Program-made: the position numbers and the translations under genes
Notes under the pieces: generated by a model
What the model was told of the DNA's origin: nothing
Seen by the model: only the letters and a program-made list of their open reading frames with translations
Database searches by the model: none
Part shown: one piece after another, positions 54,942 to 62,298 of the stretch
Layout: each line of letters starts with the position of its first letter
Numbering within the stretch: the first letter of the stretch is position 1
From: Promethearchaeota archaeon
GTDB lineage: Archaea; Asgardarchaeota; Lokiarchaeia; Sigyniarchaeales; SOKP01
Length of the DNA: 64,000 nucleotides
Assembly: GCA_030606485.1 (NCBI GenBank)
Contig: JAUWGH010000009.1
Span: 1 to 64,000 of the forward strand
Reading direction: 5' to 3'

Positions 54942-55628
54942 ATGGTGGAGACGCCAGATCTCCCTTCTATTTTTTTTTATATTCTCGTGAATGGATTACC
55001 CTTAACCTTACTACTCACTGCCCTAGGTCTTTTGGGGGGCTTTTTCCTGGGTTTATCGCTGGCAATCATGCGCGTTTATGGAGGTAAAGACCTTGATTTG
55101 GTATCGAGCGGCTACGGGAAGGTATTGCGTGGCATCCCACTTTTGGTTTTGATCTACATCTTCGTCTTTGGAATACCTGGTATATTTTGGTTTATAGACC
55201 CACTTATGAGACCGCTTTTCGGCGTAATTTTGGCGCTTGCTCTTCGCAGTGGGGCTTACCAATCTCAGCTTTTTCGCGGGGCTATTTTATCCGTGGACCC
55301 GGGGCAGATGATGGCTGCTCGTGCGATGGGGATGAGCCAGTTCCAAGCTTTCCGACACATTGTGTTGCCCCAAGCCCTACGGCTGGCAATACCTAGCTGG
55401 TCTAACGAGTATGCGGTGGTCATCAAGGATTCGTCCTACGCCTACGCGGTTGGAATTATTGAGATGCTAAAGGTGGCATTTCGTGTATCTGCTAATTACC
55501 CACTGCTCTGGGCTCCAACGATGGGTGTTGTTGCGATTCTATACTTTATCTTTACTTATCCTATAACAAGGATATTTGGCGAACGACAAACCAAGAAACT
55601 TAAGAAGTTGGGAATGGGAGGTGGTTAG
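54942..55628 (+). CDS. Polar amino-acid ABC transporter, permease 1
   Basis: This is a HisM/GlnP-type permease with five to six transmembrane helices. The ATPase-contact loop is [20 protein letters not shown] followed by [19 protein letters not shown] (EAA motif). The N-terminal segment [21 protein letters not shown] is also typical. The ORF track starts at TTG 54939; ATG 54942 directly follows the GGGGTGA ribosome site and the stop of the receptor gene. It pairs with the second permease downstream to form a heteromeric channel. GC-rich like its neighbours. Confidence 0.9.
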   Translation: MVETPDLPSIFFYILVNGLPLTLLLTALGLLGGFFLGLSLAIMRVYGGKDLDLVSSGYGKVLRGIPLLVLIYIFVFGIPGIFWFIDPLMRPLFGVILALALRSGAYQSQLFRGAILSVDPGQMMAARAMGMSQFQAFRHIVLPQALRLAIPSWSNEYAVVIKDSSYAYAVGIIEMLKVAFRVSANYPLLWAPTMGVVAILYFIFTYPITRIFGERQTKKLKKLGMGGG

Positions 55629-55642
55629 ATATCGTTAAATCT

Positions 55643-56422
55643 GTGCTACGTATAGTTGATGGTTGGAAGTCATATGGGGATTTACAGGTCCTTAAGGGAG
55701 TCTCATTCGAGGTGGGGGAGCAAGAGGTCAAGGTCATCTTTGGACCAAGTGGCTCTGGCAAGAGCACATTGCTTCGTTGCATCAACATGCTGGACCCACT
55801 AGACAAGGGTGAAGTACATCTCCGTGAACAGAATCTTATGGCACCTGGAATCAATCTTAATGCGATACGGGCGAGAATCGGCATGGTATTCCAACATTTT
55901 AATCTGTTCGCCCACCTTAAAGCGATAGATAATGTCAGTATCGGTCTTCGTCAGGTCAAAAAGCTACCAAAGGAGGAGGCTCGCGCAAAGGCATTGGAGA
56001 TGTTAAATCGTGTCAAGATGGCGGAGTGGGTTGATCACTATCCTGCACAACTATCCGGTGGCCAACAACAACGTGTGGGCATTGCACGTGCTTTGTCCAT
56101 GGAACCCGATGTAATTTTGTTTGACGAGCCTACATCTGCCTTGGATCCTGAACTGATAGGCGAAGTGCTTCAAGTGATGTTAGACATCGCTAAATCGGGT
56201 ACTACAATGATAGTCGTCACCCACGAAATGGGATTTGCTAGAGCCGTAGCATCAGAAATGCTCTTCCTCGATAATGGAGTCATTGTAGAACGGGGAACCC
56301 CCCAGCACTTCTTCGTCTCGCCCAAATCCGAGCGGGTAAAACAGTTTCTCAAACAGCTTGATATTTTATACGGAAGCCATAAAGAACTTCTGAAGCGGTC
56401 AAACGAGGAGGAAAGCAAGTAA
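55643..56422 (+). CDS. Polar amino-acid ABC transporter, ATP-binding protein
   Basis: This is a GlnQ/HisP-type ATPase: Walker [11 protein letters not shown]-loop [10 protein letters not shown], signature [15 protein letters not shown], Walker [15 protein letters not shown] and switch His ([13 protein letters not shown]). All catalytic residues are intact. The start is GTG 55643, 14 nt after the permease stop. The stop overlaps the ATG of permease 2 (TAATG). Confidence 0.94.
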   Translation: MLRIVDGWKSYGDLQVLKGVSFEVGEQEVKVIFGPSGSGKSTLLRCINMLDPLDKGEVHLREQNLMAPGINLNAIRARIGMVFQHFNLFAHLKAIDNVSIGLRQVKKLPKEEARAKALEMLNRVKMAEWVDHYPAQLSGGQQQRVGIARALSMEPDVILFDEPTSALDPELIGEVLQVMLDIAKSGTTMIVVTHEMGFARAVASEMLFLDNGVIVERGTPQHFFVSPKSERVKQFLKQLDILYGSHKELLKRSNEEESK

Positions 56423-57198
56423 TGTTTCAAGTACTCCCTCAACCGATAGAGGATATTCTCCGTGTACTGGAGTACTGGGATCATATCCTCGCAGGGTTCC
56501 TAACTACGATGGAATTGTATGGAGGGGCGATTGTGATGGGCTTTTTCCTTGGTCTTCTGCTCGCTCTTCTCCGCCAGTATGGGGGGTTTATTATTTCACG
56601 GATTGCTACCGGGTACATTGAATTTATACGTGGTACACCCTTACTCGCGCAGTTGTTCTTCATTTACTTTCTCCCCTACAGCATGAATGCTATTTTAGAG
56701 GCACAAGGTCTTTTCCCCATACCTATTGGGAAGTGGAGTTTCCAAACCGACATTATAATCCTCGACCGGATTATCACTTACACAATCTTTGATCACCGAA
56801 TGCTTGTCGGTCTCCTCACGTTAGCTCTTAATAGTGCAGCCTATCAGGCTGAATACATCCGTGGAGCCATTAAATCTGTTGGGACCGGTCAATTATTAGC
56901 TGCCCAATCGCTGGGTATGTCTCGTCTGGCCAGTATTCGTCATGTCGTGTTACCACAGGCTCTGCGTCGTGTTATTCCTGCGTGGTCCAACGAAGCTGCT
57001 TATCTTCCGAAGTACACCGTTGTTGTATTTTTCATTGGAGTGGTGGACCTCTTTGGCAAGGCGCATTTTATCGTTGCAAATATTTTTCGCACACTCACCA
57101 CATATTGCATAATCGCTCTCATTTTTCTAGCTCTGATCACAATTATCTCCAAGGTACTAGACTTTGTCCACAAACGGACAAGTATTCCAGGTTTGTAG
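56422..57198 (+). CDS. Polar amino-acid ABC transporter, permease 2
   Basis: This is a second HisM/GlnP-type permease. The N-terminal signature is TTMELYGGAIVMGFFLGLLL with YIEFIRGTPLLAQLFFIYF, and the EAA loop is GAIKSVGTGQLLAAQSLGMS with SIRHVVLPQALRRVIPAW. It differs clearly from permease 1, so the transporter core is a heterodimer. The ATG overlaps the preceding stop. It is the last gene of the operon. The ORF-track entry 56982-57251 is a shadow. Confidence 0.9.
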   Translation: MFQVLPQPIEDILRVLEYWDHILAGFLTTMELYGGAIVMGFFLGLLLALLRQYGGFIISRIATGYIEFIRGTPLLAQLFFIYFLPYSMNAILEAQGLFPIPIGKWSFQTDIIILDRIITYTIFDHRMLVGLLTLALNSAAYQAEYIRGAIKSVGTGQLLAAQSLGMSRLASIRHVVLPQALRRVIPAWSNEAAYLPKYTVVVFFIGVVDLFGKAHFIVANIFRTLTTYCIIALIFLALITIISKVLDFVHKRTSIPGL

Positions 57199-57519
57199 TT
57201 TGTCCAAGAATCTATTTACTATTAAACAGAATGAGCATACGCAGTTTATAGTTATCGATGTAATCTTAAAGATATTTCTAAATTTCAATATTTTAATTTT
57301 GAACCTTAAGATAAAATAAATAGCGATATGTTTGAAGATATGTTCTACCCAAATTTTATTATAAAATTAAAACCTGTAGTAAAGGGATTAATTTACAAAT
57401 ACCTTAACTTTCGATGATTTGTATTTGGAAAAAAATTTATAAGAAGTGAAATTGTTAGAGTTAATAATTAAGAAATAACTAAATCCATAATCAGATGGTG
57501 GTTTTACATATCTGAAATA
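57199..57519. other. 321-bp spacer between the ABC operon and the dehydratase gene
   Basis: Base composition drops back to AT-rich here. No ORF is supported. An ATG at 57494 (ATGGTGG) is out of frame with the following gene by one base, which may mark a lost original start. Confidence 0.4.
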
Positions 57520-58488
57520 ATTACTCTCAAAAAAATCGAGGATGCACAAAAGAGAATCAGTGATTTTATCAAGAGAACACCTCTTATCTATTCGGAGTTT
57601 ATTAGTGAGCTATGTAATGGCACAGTCTATCTTAAGTTGGAGAACCAACAACTCACCAACGCTTTCAAGATACGAGGAGCATTTAACCTAATGATGCAAT
57701 TAAGTACAGAAGAGAGGTCTCGTGGTGTTGTTACCGCTTCATCAGGGAATCATGCATTGGCAGTAGCCTTAGCTGCAAAACATTTAGGCATCTTTGCCAT
57801 AATTGTAGTTCCGACGAATGTATCAAAAGCCAAGCTAAACAAGATGAAGGAGTATGATATCAAAGTTATTCAAGAAGGAGACTTCGAAGAGATCTATACA
57901 AAAGCAAGAGAGATATCTACCAGCGAGGGTCTAACCTACATCAGTTCGTACAATGATCTAGAGGTTATAGCAGGTCAAGGAACAATAGGTCTTGAAATCT
58001 ATGAAGAGATTGGACGGGTAGATTCAATCATTGTTCCTGTTGGTGGAGGAAGCTTGATTTCTGGTATTGCCATTGCAGTAAAATCTTTTAATCCTAATAC
58101 CAGGATAATAGGGGTTCAGACAGGGGGAGCTTCCACAATGTATGAGTCTTGGAAAGCTAGAAGAGTGGTAAGCGTCGAAGAGTATCATACATTAGCGGAA
58201 GGTCTATTGGGTGGTCTTGATCCCGAAGCTATCACCCTAGAATTGATACAAAAATATGTAGATGAGTTAGTCTTAGTAAAAGAGAGAAGTATTGAAGAAG
58301 CAATCCGCCTTTTATGGAAGAAAGAGGGGCAGATCGTTGAAGGAGCAGGAGCAACGACCATTGCCCATATTCTAGAAGAAAAACGAAAATTCGTAAAAAA
58401 GAAGGTGGTAGCCGTAGTGAGTGGGGGAAACATCGAAGACTCCTTATTTCAAGAGATTTTAAGTACAGAACAGACTAGTAAAGATTGA
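57520..58488 (+). CDS. Threonine dehydratase-like PLP enzyme, 5' end without a standard start
   Basis: This fold-type II PLP enzyme deaminates threonine/serine or racemises serine. The ORF track begins at TTG 57637, inside the family's N-terminal domain. The same frame upstream reads TLKKIEDAQKRISDFIKRTP and LIYSEFISELCNGTVYLKLE, which is standard family sequence. No ATG/GTG/TTG exists there; ATT 57520 (or ATA 57517) would be the start unless a 1-nt frameshift separates the gene from ATG 57494. PLP Lys is in NAFKIRGAFN, the phosphate loop in SSGNHALAV, and the glycine loop in PVGGGSLISG. A C-terminal ACT domain is absent, so it is the catabolic/short type. It could process the amino acid imported by the adjacent ABC system. 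Confidence 0.82.
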   Translation: MTLKKIEDAQKRISDFIKRTPLIYSEFISELCNGTVYLKLENQQLTNAFKIRGAFNLMMQLSTEERSRGVVTASSGNHALAVALAAKHLGIFAIIVVPTNVSKAKLNKMKEYDIKVIQEGDFEEIYTKAREISTSEGLTYISSYNDLEVIAGQGTIGLEIYEEIGRVDSIIVPVGGGSLISGIAIAVKSFNPNTRIIGVQTGGASTMYESWKARRVVSVEEYHTLAEGLLGGLDPEAITLELIQKYVDELVLVKERSIEEAIRLLWKKEGQIVEGAGATTIAHILEEKRKFVKKKVVAVVSGGNIEDSLFQEILSTEQTSKD

Positions 58489-58527
58489 AAAACCCTTAAA
58501 TTATTATTAACTAAGATAAAATATATA

Positions 58528-58648
58528 AATTTAACATTATTTAAAGCTTTTAAATAATTTCCACCAATAAGATATCTTAAATTTGAATCTGAAGGTTAGA
58601 CATTTTCTTATGATTGATGATAGCAAAGATGAAACTTTAATTGGTTTG
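58528..58648. repeat. Right copy of the ~120-bp direct duplication
   Basis: This is the partner of 53420-53538 and continues into the intact phosphoesterase gene. The two copies bracket the roughly 5-kb segment with the ABC operon and dehydratase. Confidence 0.85.
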
Positions 58649-59137
58649 ATAGCAGATACACACATCCCTTCCCGATGTGCAGAAATTCCTAAAATAATTA
58701 TTGATGATTTTTTAGATAAGGGAGTAGATTATGTGTTTCATTTAGGCGACTTTACTGAGTATCGTGTGTATGAAGGGTTGCAAGATATATTTGGAAAGGA
58801 AAAGGTTATTGGAATTAGGGGGAATATGGATGATTCGAAGATAAATTCAAAATTGCCTGAACGCATAGAATTAACCGCGTATGGACATAATATTTTATTA
58901 TTACATGGCTGGGGTGGTCCTAATATGGTGATACGACGTCTAAAGAAACATGTTGATTTGGATAAATACCATATTATATTATTTGGACATATACACAAGC
59001 CATTAACCGAGAAGGTTGATAATCAATATTTTATTAATCCTGGGACCCCAACAGATAAAAAATTCACGGACATTAACTCATATGGTTTTTTAACTTTATC
59101 AAAGGAGAAAATCGAACCTAAAATTTGTTATTTATAA
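58610..59137 (+). CDS. YfcE/MJ0936-family metallophosphodiesterase
   Basis: The metal-binding motif set of calcineurin-like phosphoesterases is complete: LIADTHIP (D-x-H), HLGDFTEY (GD), IRGNMDD (GN), LLHGWGG and LFGHIHKP (GHxH). Length (about 175) fits the small YfcE-type phosphodiesterases. The ORF track starts at TTG 58583, but ATG 58610 gives the natural N-terminus MIDDSKDETLIG. Its promoter and first codons exist a second time at 53420-53538 next to the MglA-like GTPase, which suggests the two genes were once divergent neighbours. Confidence 0.88.
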   Translation: MIDDSKDETLIGLIADTHIPSRCAEIPKIIIDDFLDKGVDYVFHLGDFTEYRVYEGLQDIFGKEKVIGIRGNMDDSKINSKLPERIELTAYGHNILLLHGWGGPNMVIRRLKKHVDLDKYHIILFGHIHKPLTEKVDNQYFINPGTPTDKKFTDINSYGFLTLSKEKIEPKICYL

Positions 59138-59366
59138 TTTTTTAAATATCTCAAATTGAATTAATATTTAGATTTTTTTTCCATTTGTATCATTTTTTAA
59201 TTTATTCTATAGTAATATTTAAATTGTGATAAAAATCGGTCTCCTATTATTTTTTAAATTAATTAAAAATTGAGATATTAAACATTTTAAAAAAAATATT
59301 GCTTAATTAAATATTTTTATTCCAAAATTTAACGAATTTTTTAAAAAGTAAAGATAAAGTGGTTTT

Positions 59367-60329
59367 ATGACTGAATATGGTATAGAAACATTTGATCTCA
59401 CAAAAATTTATGATGGTACTTTATTAGCTGTGGATGAATTGAATCTTAAAATTCCAAAGGGAAAAATATTTGGATTTTTAGGACCAAATGGAGCTGGAAA
59501 AACAACAACAATTAAAATGCTCTCAACTATTTTGCCGATTACTAAAGGTACTGCTCAAATTCTTGGTTATGATTTAATAAAAGAGCGAAAAAATATACGG
59601 AAATTAATCGGAGTTTGCCCTCAAGAATTAGTTTTATGGGATAAACTAACAGCACGTGAAAATATTCAATTAATCGCTAAGATGCATAAAATCCACCCCA
59701 CAGATTATAAGGAACGAGCAGATGAATTGCTTGGTAAAATGAATCTGCTTGATCGAGCCGATGATTTAACTGAAAAATATTCAGGTGGTATGAAACGCAG
59801 AATTAATGTACTTATGGCGGTTATACATGAACCTGAGGTAATCTTTTTTGACGAACCAACTGCAGGTTTAGATCCTCAATCTAGACGCGTTGTGTGGGAT
59901 TTCATTAAGGATTTTGAAAAAGAAAATAAAACAATAATATTAACTACTCACAACATGGAAGAAGCAGATGATCTTTCAGATGAACTTGCGATTATTGATT
60001 ATGGAAAGATTATTGCAGAAGGAACACCTCAGGAACTCAAAGGAAAAATCGGACGTGGTGATATAATCGGGTTTCGATTGTTAGATGATAAACTCGAATT
60101 TAGAGAAAAAGTTGTGGAAGATTTAGAACAAAATCCAGCAGTTCTATGGGCAAAATCACTTGGGAAAGAACGAGTTTCATTTAGTGCATTAGATGGTTTA
60201 CGAAAAATTTCAGGCTTTTATGATGAATTAGAGTCGAAATTTGGAGTAAAAATGCATGATTTAGTTATCAGACAAAATACTTTAGAAGATGTATTTTTAG
60301 ATTTAACTGGGAGGACTTTACGCGATTAG
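59367..60329 (+). CDS. ABC-2 type exporter, ATP-binding protein (DrrA-like)
   Basis: Residues 1-220 form the ATPase: Walker A GPNGAGKTTTIKML, Q-loop VCPQELVLWDKLTA, signature YSGGMKRRINVLM, Walker B VIFFDEPTAGLDPQ and switch His in ILTTHNMEEADDLS. The C-terminal 90 residues are the usual DrrA tail (EDVFLDLTGR). It drives export through the permease encoded next to it. The stop is 12 nt from the permease ATG. Cargo could be a lipid, drug or polysaccharide. Confidence 0.92.
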   Translation: MTEYGIETFDLTKIYDGTLLAVDELNLKIPKGKIFGFLGPNGAGKTTTIKMLSTILPITKGTAQILGYDLIKERKNIRKLIGVCPQELVLWDKLTARENIQLIAKMHKIHPTDYKERADELLGKMNLLDRADDLTEKYSGGMKRRINVLMAVIHEPEVIFFDEPTAGLDPQSRRVVWDFIKDFEKENKTIILTTHNMEEADDLSDELAIIDYGKIIAEGTPQELKGKIGRGDIIGFRLLDDKLEFREKVVEDLEQNPAVLWAKSLGKERVSFSALDGLRKISGFYDELESKFGVKMHDLVIRQNTLEDVFLDLTGRTLRD

Positions 60330-60341
60330 GAGGTGGATAAT

Positions 60342-61535
60342 ATGAATAAAGATGTATCAAAGAAAAGAAAACCTATGGGAAAAATATTAGGTAATTTACG
60401 CCGATTTATGGGAATTGTGAATAAATTTCTCAAGTCAAGTTATAGGGATAAACCATTGTATTTCTGGGTTTTTGGATATCCATTATTATTTATGTTTATT
60501 TACTATATTGCATTCGGGGGAACAACTAGACCGACTTATACAATTGCAATTATTAATTATGACAGTTTGGTAATGGAGGGGCAAGCAGAAAATGAAATTA
60601 TTGATTTTAGCTCTATTTTTATTATAAATCTTTTTAATCCAGAAAATTCTGACAGCAACCTCAGTGAAACATTTGTGCTTCAAAACGATTTAACTGAAGC
60701 TGAAGGAATTAGAGCTATTCAAGCAGATACTATAGATGCTTTAATTATAATTCCAAAAAATTTTAGCGAAATTATACATGGAGTAATCGAAGGTGAAGCG
60801 CCTTCTATAATTATATATACAAGCCCAGATCCTATGGAGAAAGACATAATTCCAAGTATTTTTGATGGAATAATCAACAATCTTATCTTAGCATATAATA
60901 ATATTGAAGAATTATCGATATCTCATTTAATAACTGGAGATGTTTTTGATCCTTTTGATTGGATAATGCCTGGAATGGTTATTGCAGGTATTACTGTAGC
61001 AATAATGAATGTTGCAACCTTATTTGCAAGAGAAATGGAAAAAGGTTTGATGGAGAGGTTAGACACTACTCCAGTTCCTCGATCTGTACAACTTTTAGGT
61101 GGAGGAGCCGCACAAATTATTTTTAGTTCTGTACAAGGTTTAATTCTTATGCTATGTTTATTGTTGTTTGGTGTTCAAGTTGCAGGAAATGCTGATTGGA
61201 TAGCCGCTTTTGTGAATGTTATAGTAACTGCATATATGTGCATAGGGTGTGGATTAATTGTCGCCGCTCTTGTTAGAAATGCGGATAGTGCAGGAGGAAT
61301 AGCTTGGATAATTATTTTACCTTTTCAATTTTTTGGTAATTTAATAATGAGTTTGGGTGATACATTATTTAATAGAATATTTCCAACTTATTATGCAGGT
61401 CGTGCGATGCGAAATGTATTAATCGACGGATTTGGACTTATAGAAATATTGCCTGATCTCCTAACGATTTTTATTTTTGGCACAGTTTTCATCCTAATTG
61501 CCCTATTAATTTTCAAAAAACGTAGAAAACTTTGA
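60342..61535 (+). CDS. ABC-2 type exporter, permease
   Basis: The N-terminal transmembrane helix (residues about 40-60) is followed by a large external loop (to about residue 205). Five more helices follow, with GMVIAGITVAIMNVATLFAREMEKG containing the typical ABC-2 coupling segment. The ORF track starts at GTG 60333 inside the Shine-Dalgarno (GGAGGTGG); ATG 60342 is the natural start. It ends with a basic tail (FKKRRKL). Its TGA stop overlaps the AAGGAGG of the next gene, indicating coupling. Confidence 0.88.
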   Translation: MNKDVSKKRKPMGKILGNLRRFMGIVNKFLKSSYRDKPLYFWVFGYPLLFMFIYYIAFGGTTRPTYTIAIINYDSLVMEGQAENEIIDFSSIFIINLFNPENSDSNLSETFVLQNDLTEAEGIRAIQADTIDALIIIPKNFSEIIHGVIEGEAPSIIIYTSPDPMEKDIIPSIFDGIINNLILAYNNIEELSISHLITGDVFDPFDWIMPGMVIAGITVAIMNVATLFAREMEKGLMERLDTTPVPRSVQLLGGGAAQIIFSSVQGLILMLCLLLFGVQVAGNADWIAAFVNVIVTAYMCIGCGLIVAALVRNADSAGGIAWIIILPFQFFGNLIMSLGDTLFNRIFPTYYAGRAMRNVLIDGFGLIEILPDLLTIFIFGTVFILIALLIFKKRRKL

Positions 61536-61551
61536 AGGAGGTTGCTTATAA

Positions 61552-62256
61552 ATGAAAATCCTTAAAAAATTACTATTAATATGGCTACTATGTGGTTTAA
61601 TTTTAACTTTTGAACTAAAAATGACAAAATCTATAGAAACACAGATTTCTGATAATGTTTATGATACAGAATCTATTTCGACAATGAGTGGAAAAATAGA
61701 AGATGTTGGTGTTGACATTACGATTAATTTAACCTATTATTTAAAGTATTATTTTGATACAAAACCTAATTTTACTCTATTTGTTTATATTTCTCAACTT
61801 AATGGATATCTAGTTCCTAAATATATTCAAATATTCTATAAACTAAGTAAAGGTGAGACCTATCAGTTCTTAAACATACTTGGTGGAATTGCATACCAAA
61901 CACAACCTTTTCTCTATAATTTCAATTCTTCCAGTACATCAAATGTGGGTGAAAATAAATCTGCGAATGTGTGGATACGATTTGGTTATTCTATAAATGG
62001 CACGGAATTTGCTCAATATGAAACAGTAAATAAGACAGAAAATCAAGTTGAAATTGTTTGTTTAGAGGATTCAGAAGCGGATTCAGATGAAGACAAAATA
62101 TGGTTTCTATGGTTTCCTCTAGAACCTTATGAATTTATAATTGTTATTGTCGTTATTGCATCAGTGGTTATACTTTCAATAATAATAGTTAAGCTGAAAA
62201 AGAAAAAATCAAAACAAATGAATAATAAAAATATTGAAGAAAAAAATATGAACTAA
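61552..62256 (+). CDS. Membrane-anchored extracytoplasmic protein of unknown function
   Basis: An N-terminal signal or anchor helix (LLLIWLLCGLILTFEL) precedes an external beta-rich domain of about 155 residues (VGVDITINLTYYLKYYF, several NxS/T sequons). A C-terminal transmembrane helix (IIVIVVIASVVILSIIIV) and a Lys-rich cytoplasmic tail follow. I do not recognise the family. An AAGGAGG 10 nt ahead of ATG 61552 and the overlap with the exporter permease stop place it in the ABC-2 operon, so it may be an accessory or external receptor part of that exporter. Confidence 0.7.
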   Translation: MKILKKLLLIWLLCGLILTFELKMTKSIETQISDNVYDTESISTMSGKIEDVGVDITINLTYYLKYYFDTKPNFTLFVYISQLNGYLVPKYIQIFYKLSKGETYQFLNILGGIAYQTQPFLYNFNSSSTSNVGENKSANVWIRFGYSINGTEFAQYETVNKTENQVEIVCLEDSEADSDEDKIWFLWFPLEPYEFIIVIVVIASVVILSIIIVKLKKKKSKQMNNKNIEEKNMN

Positions 62257-62298
62257 AATTAAAATTTAATTAATTTTTTTTTTCCAATAATCTATAAT

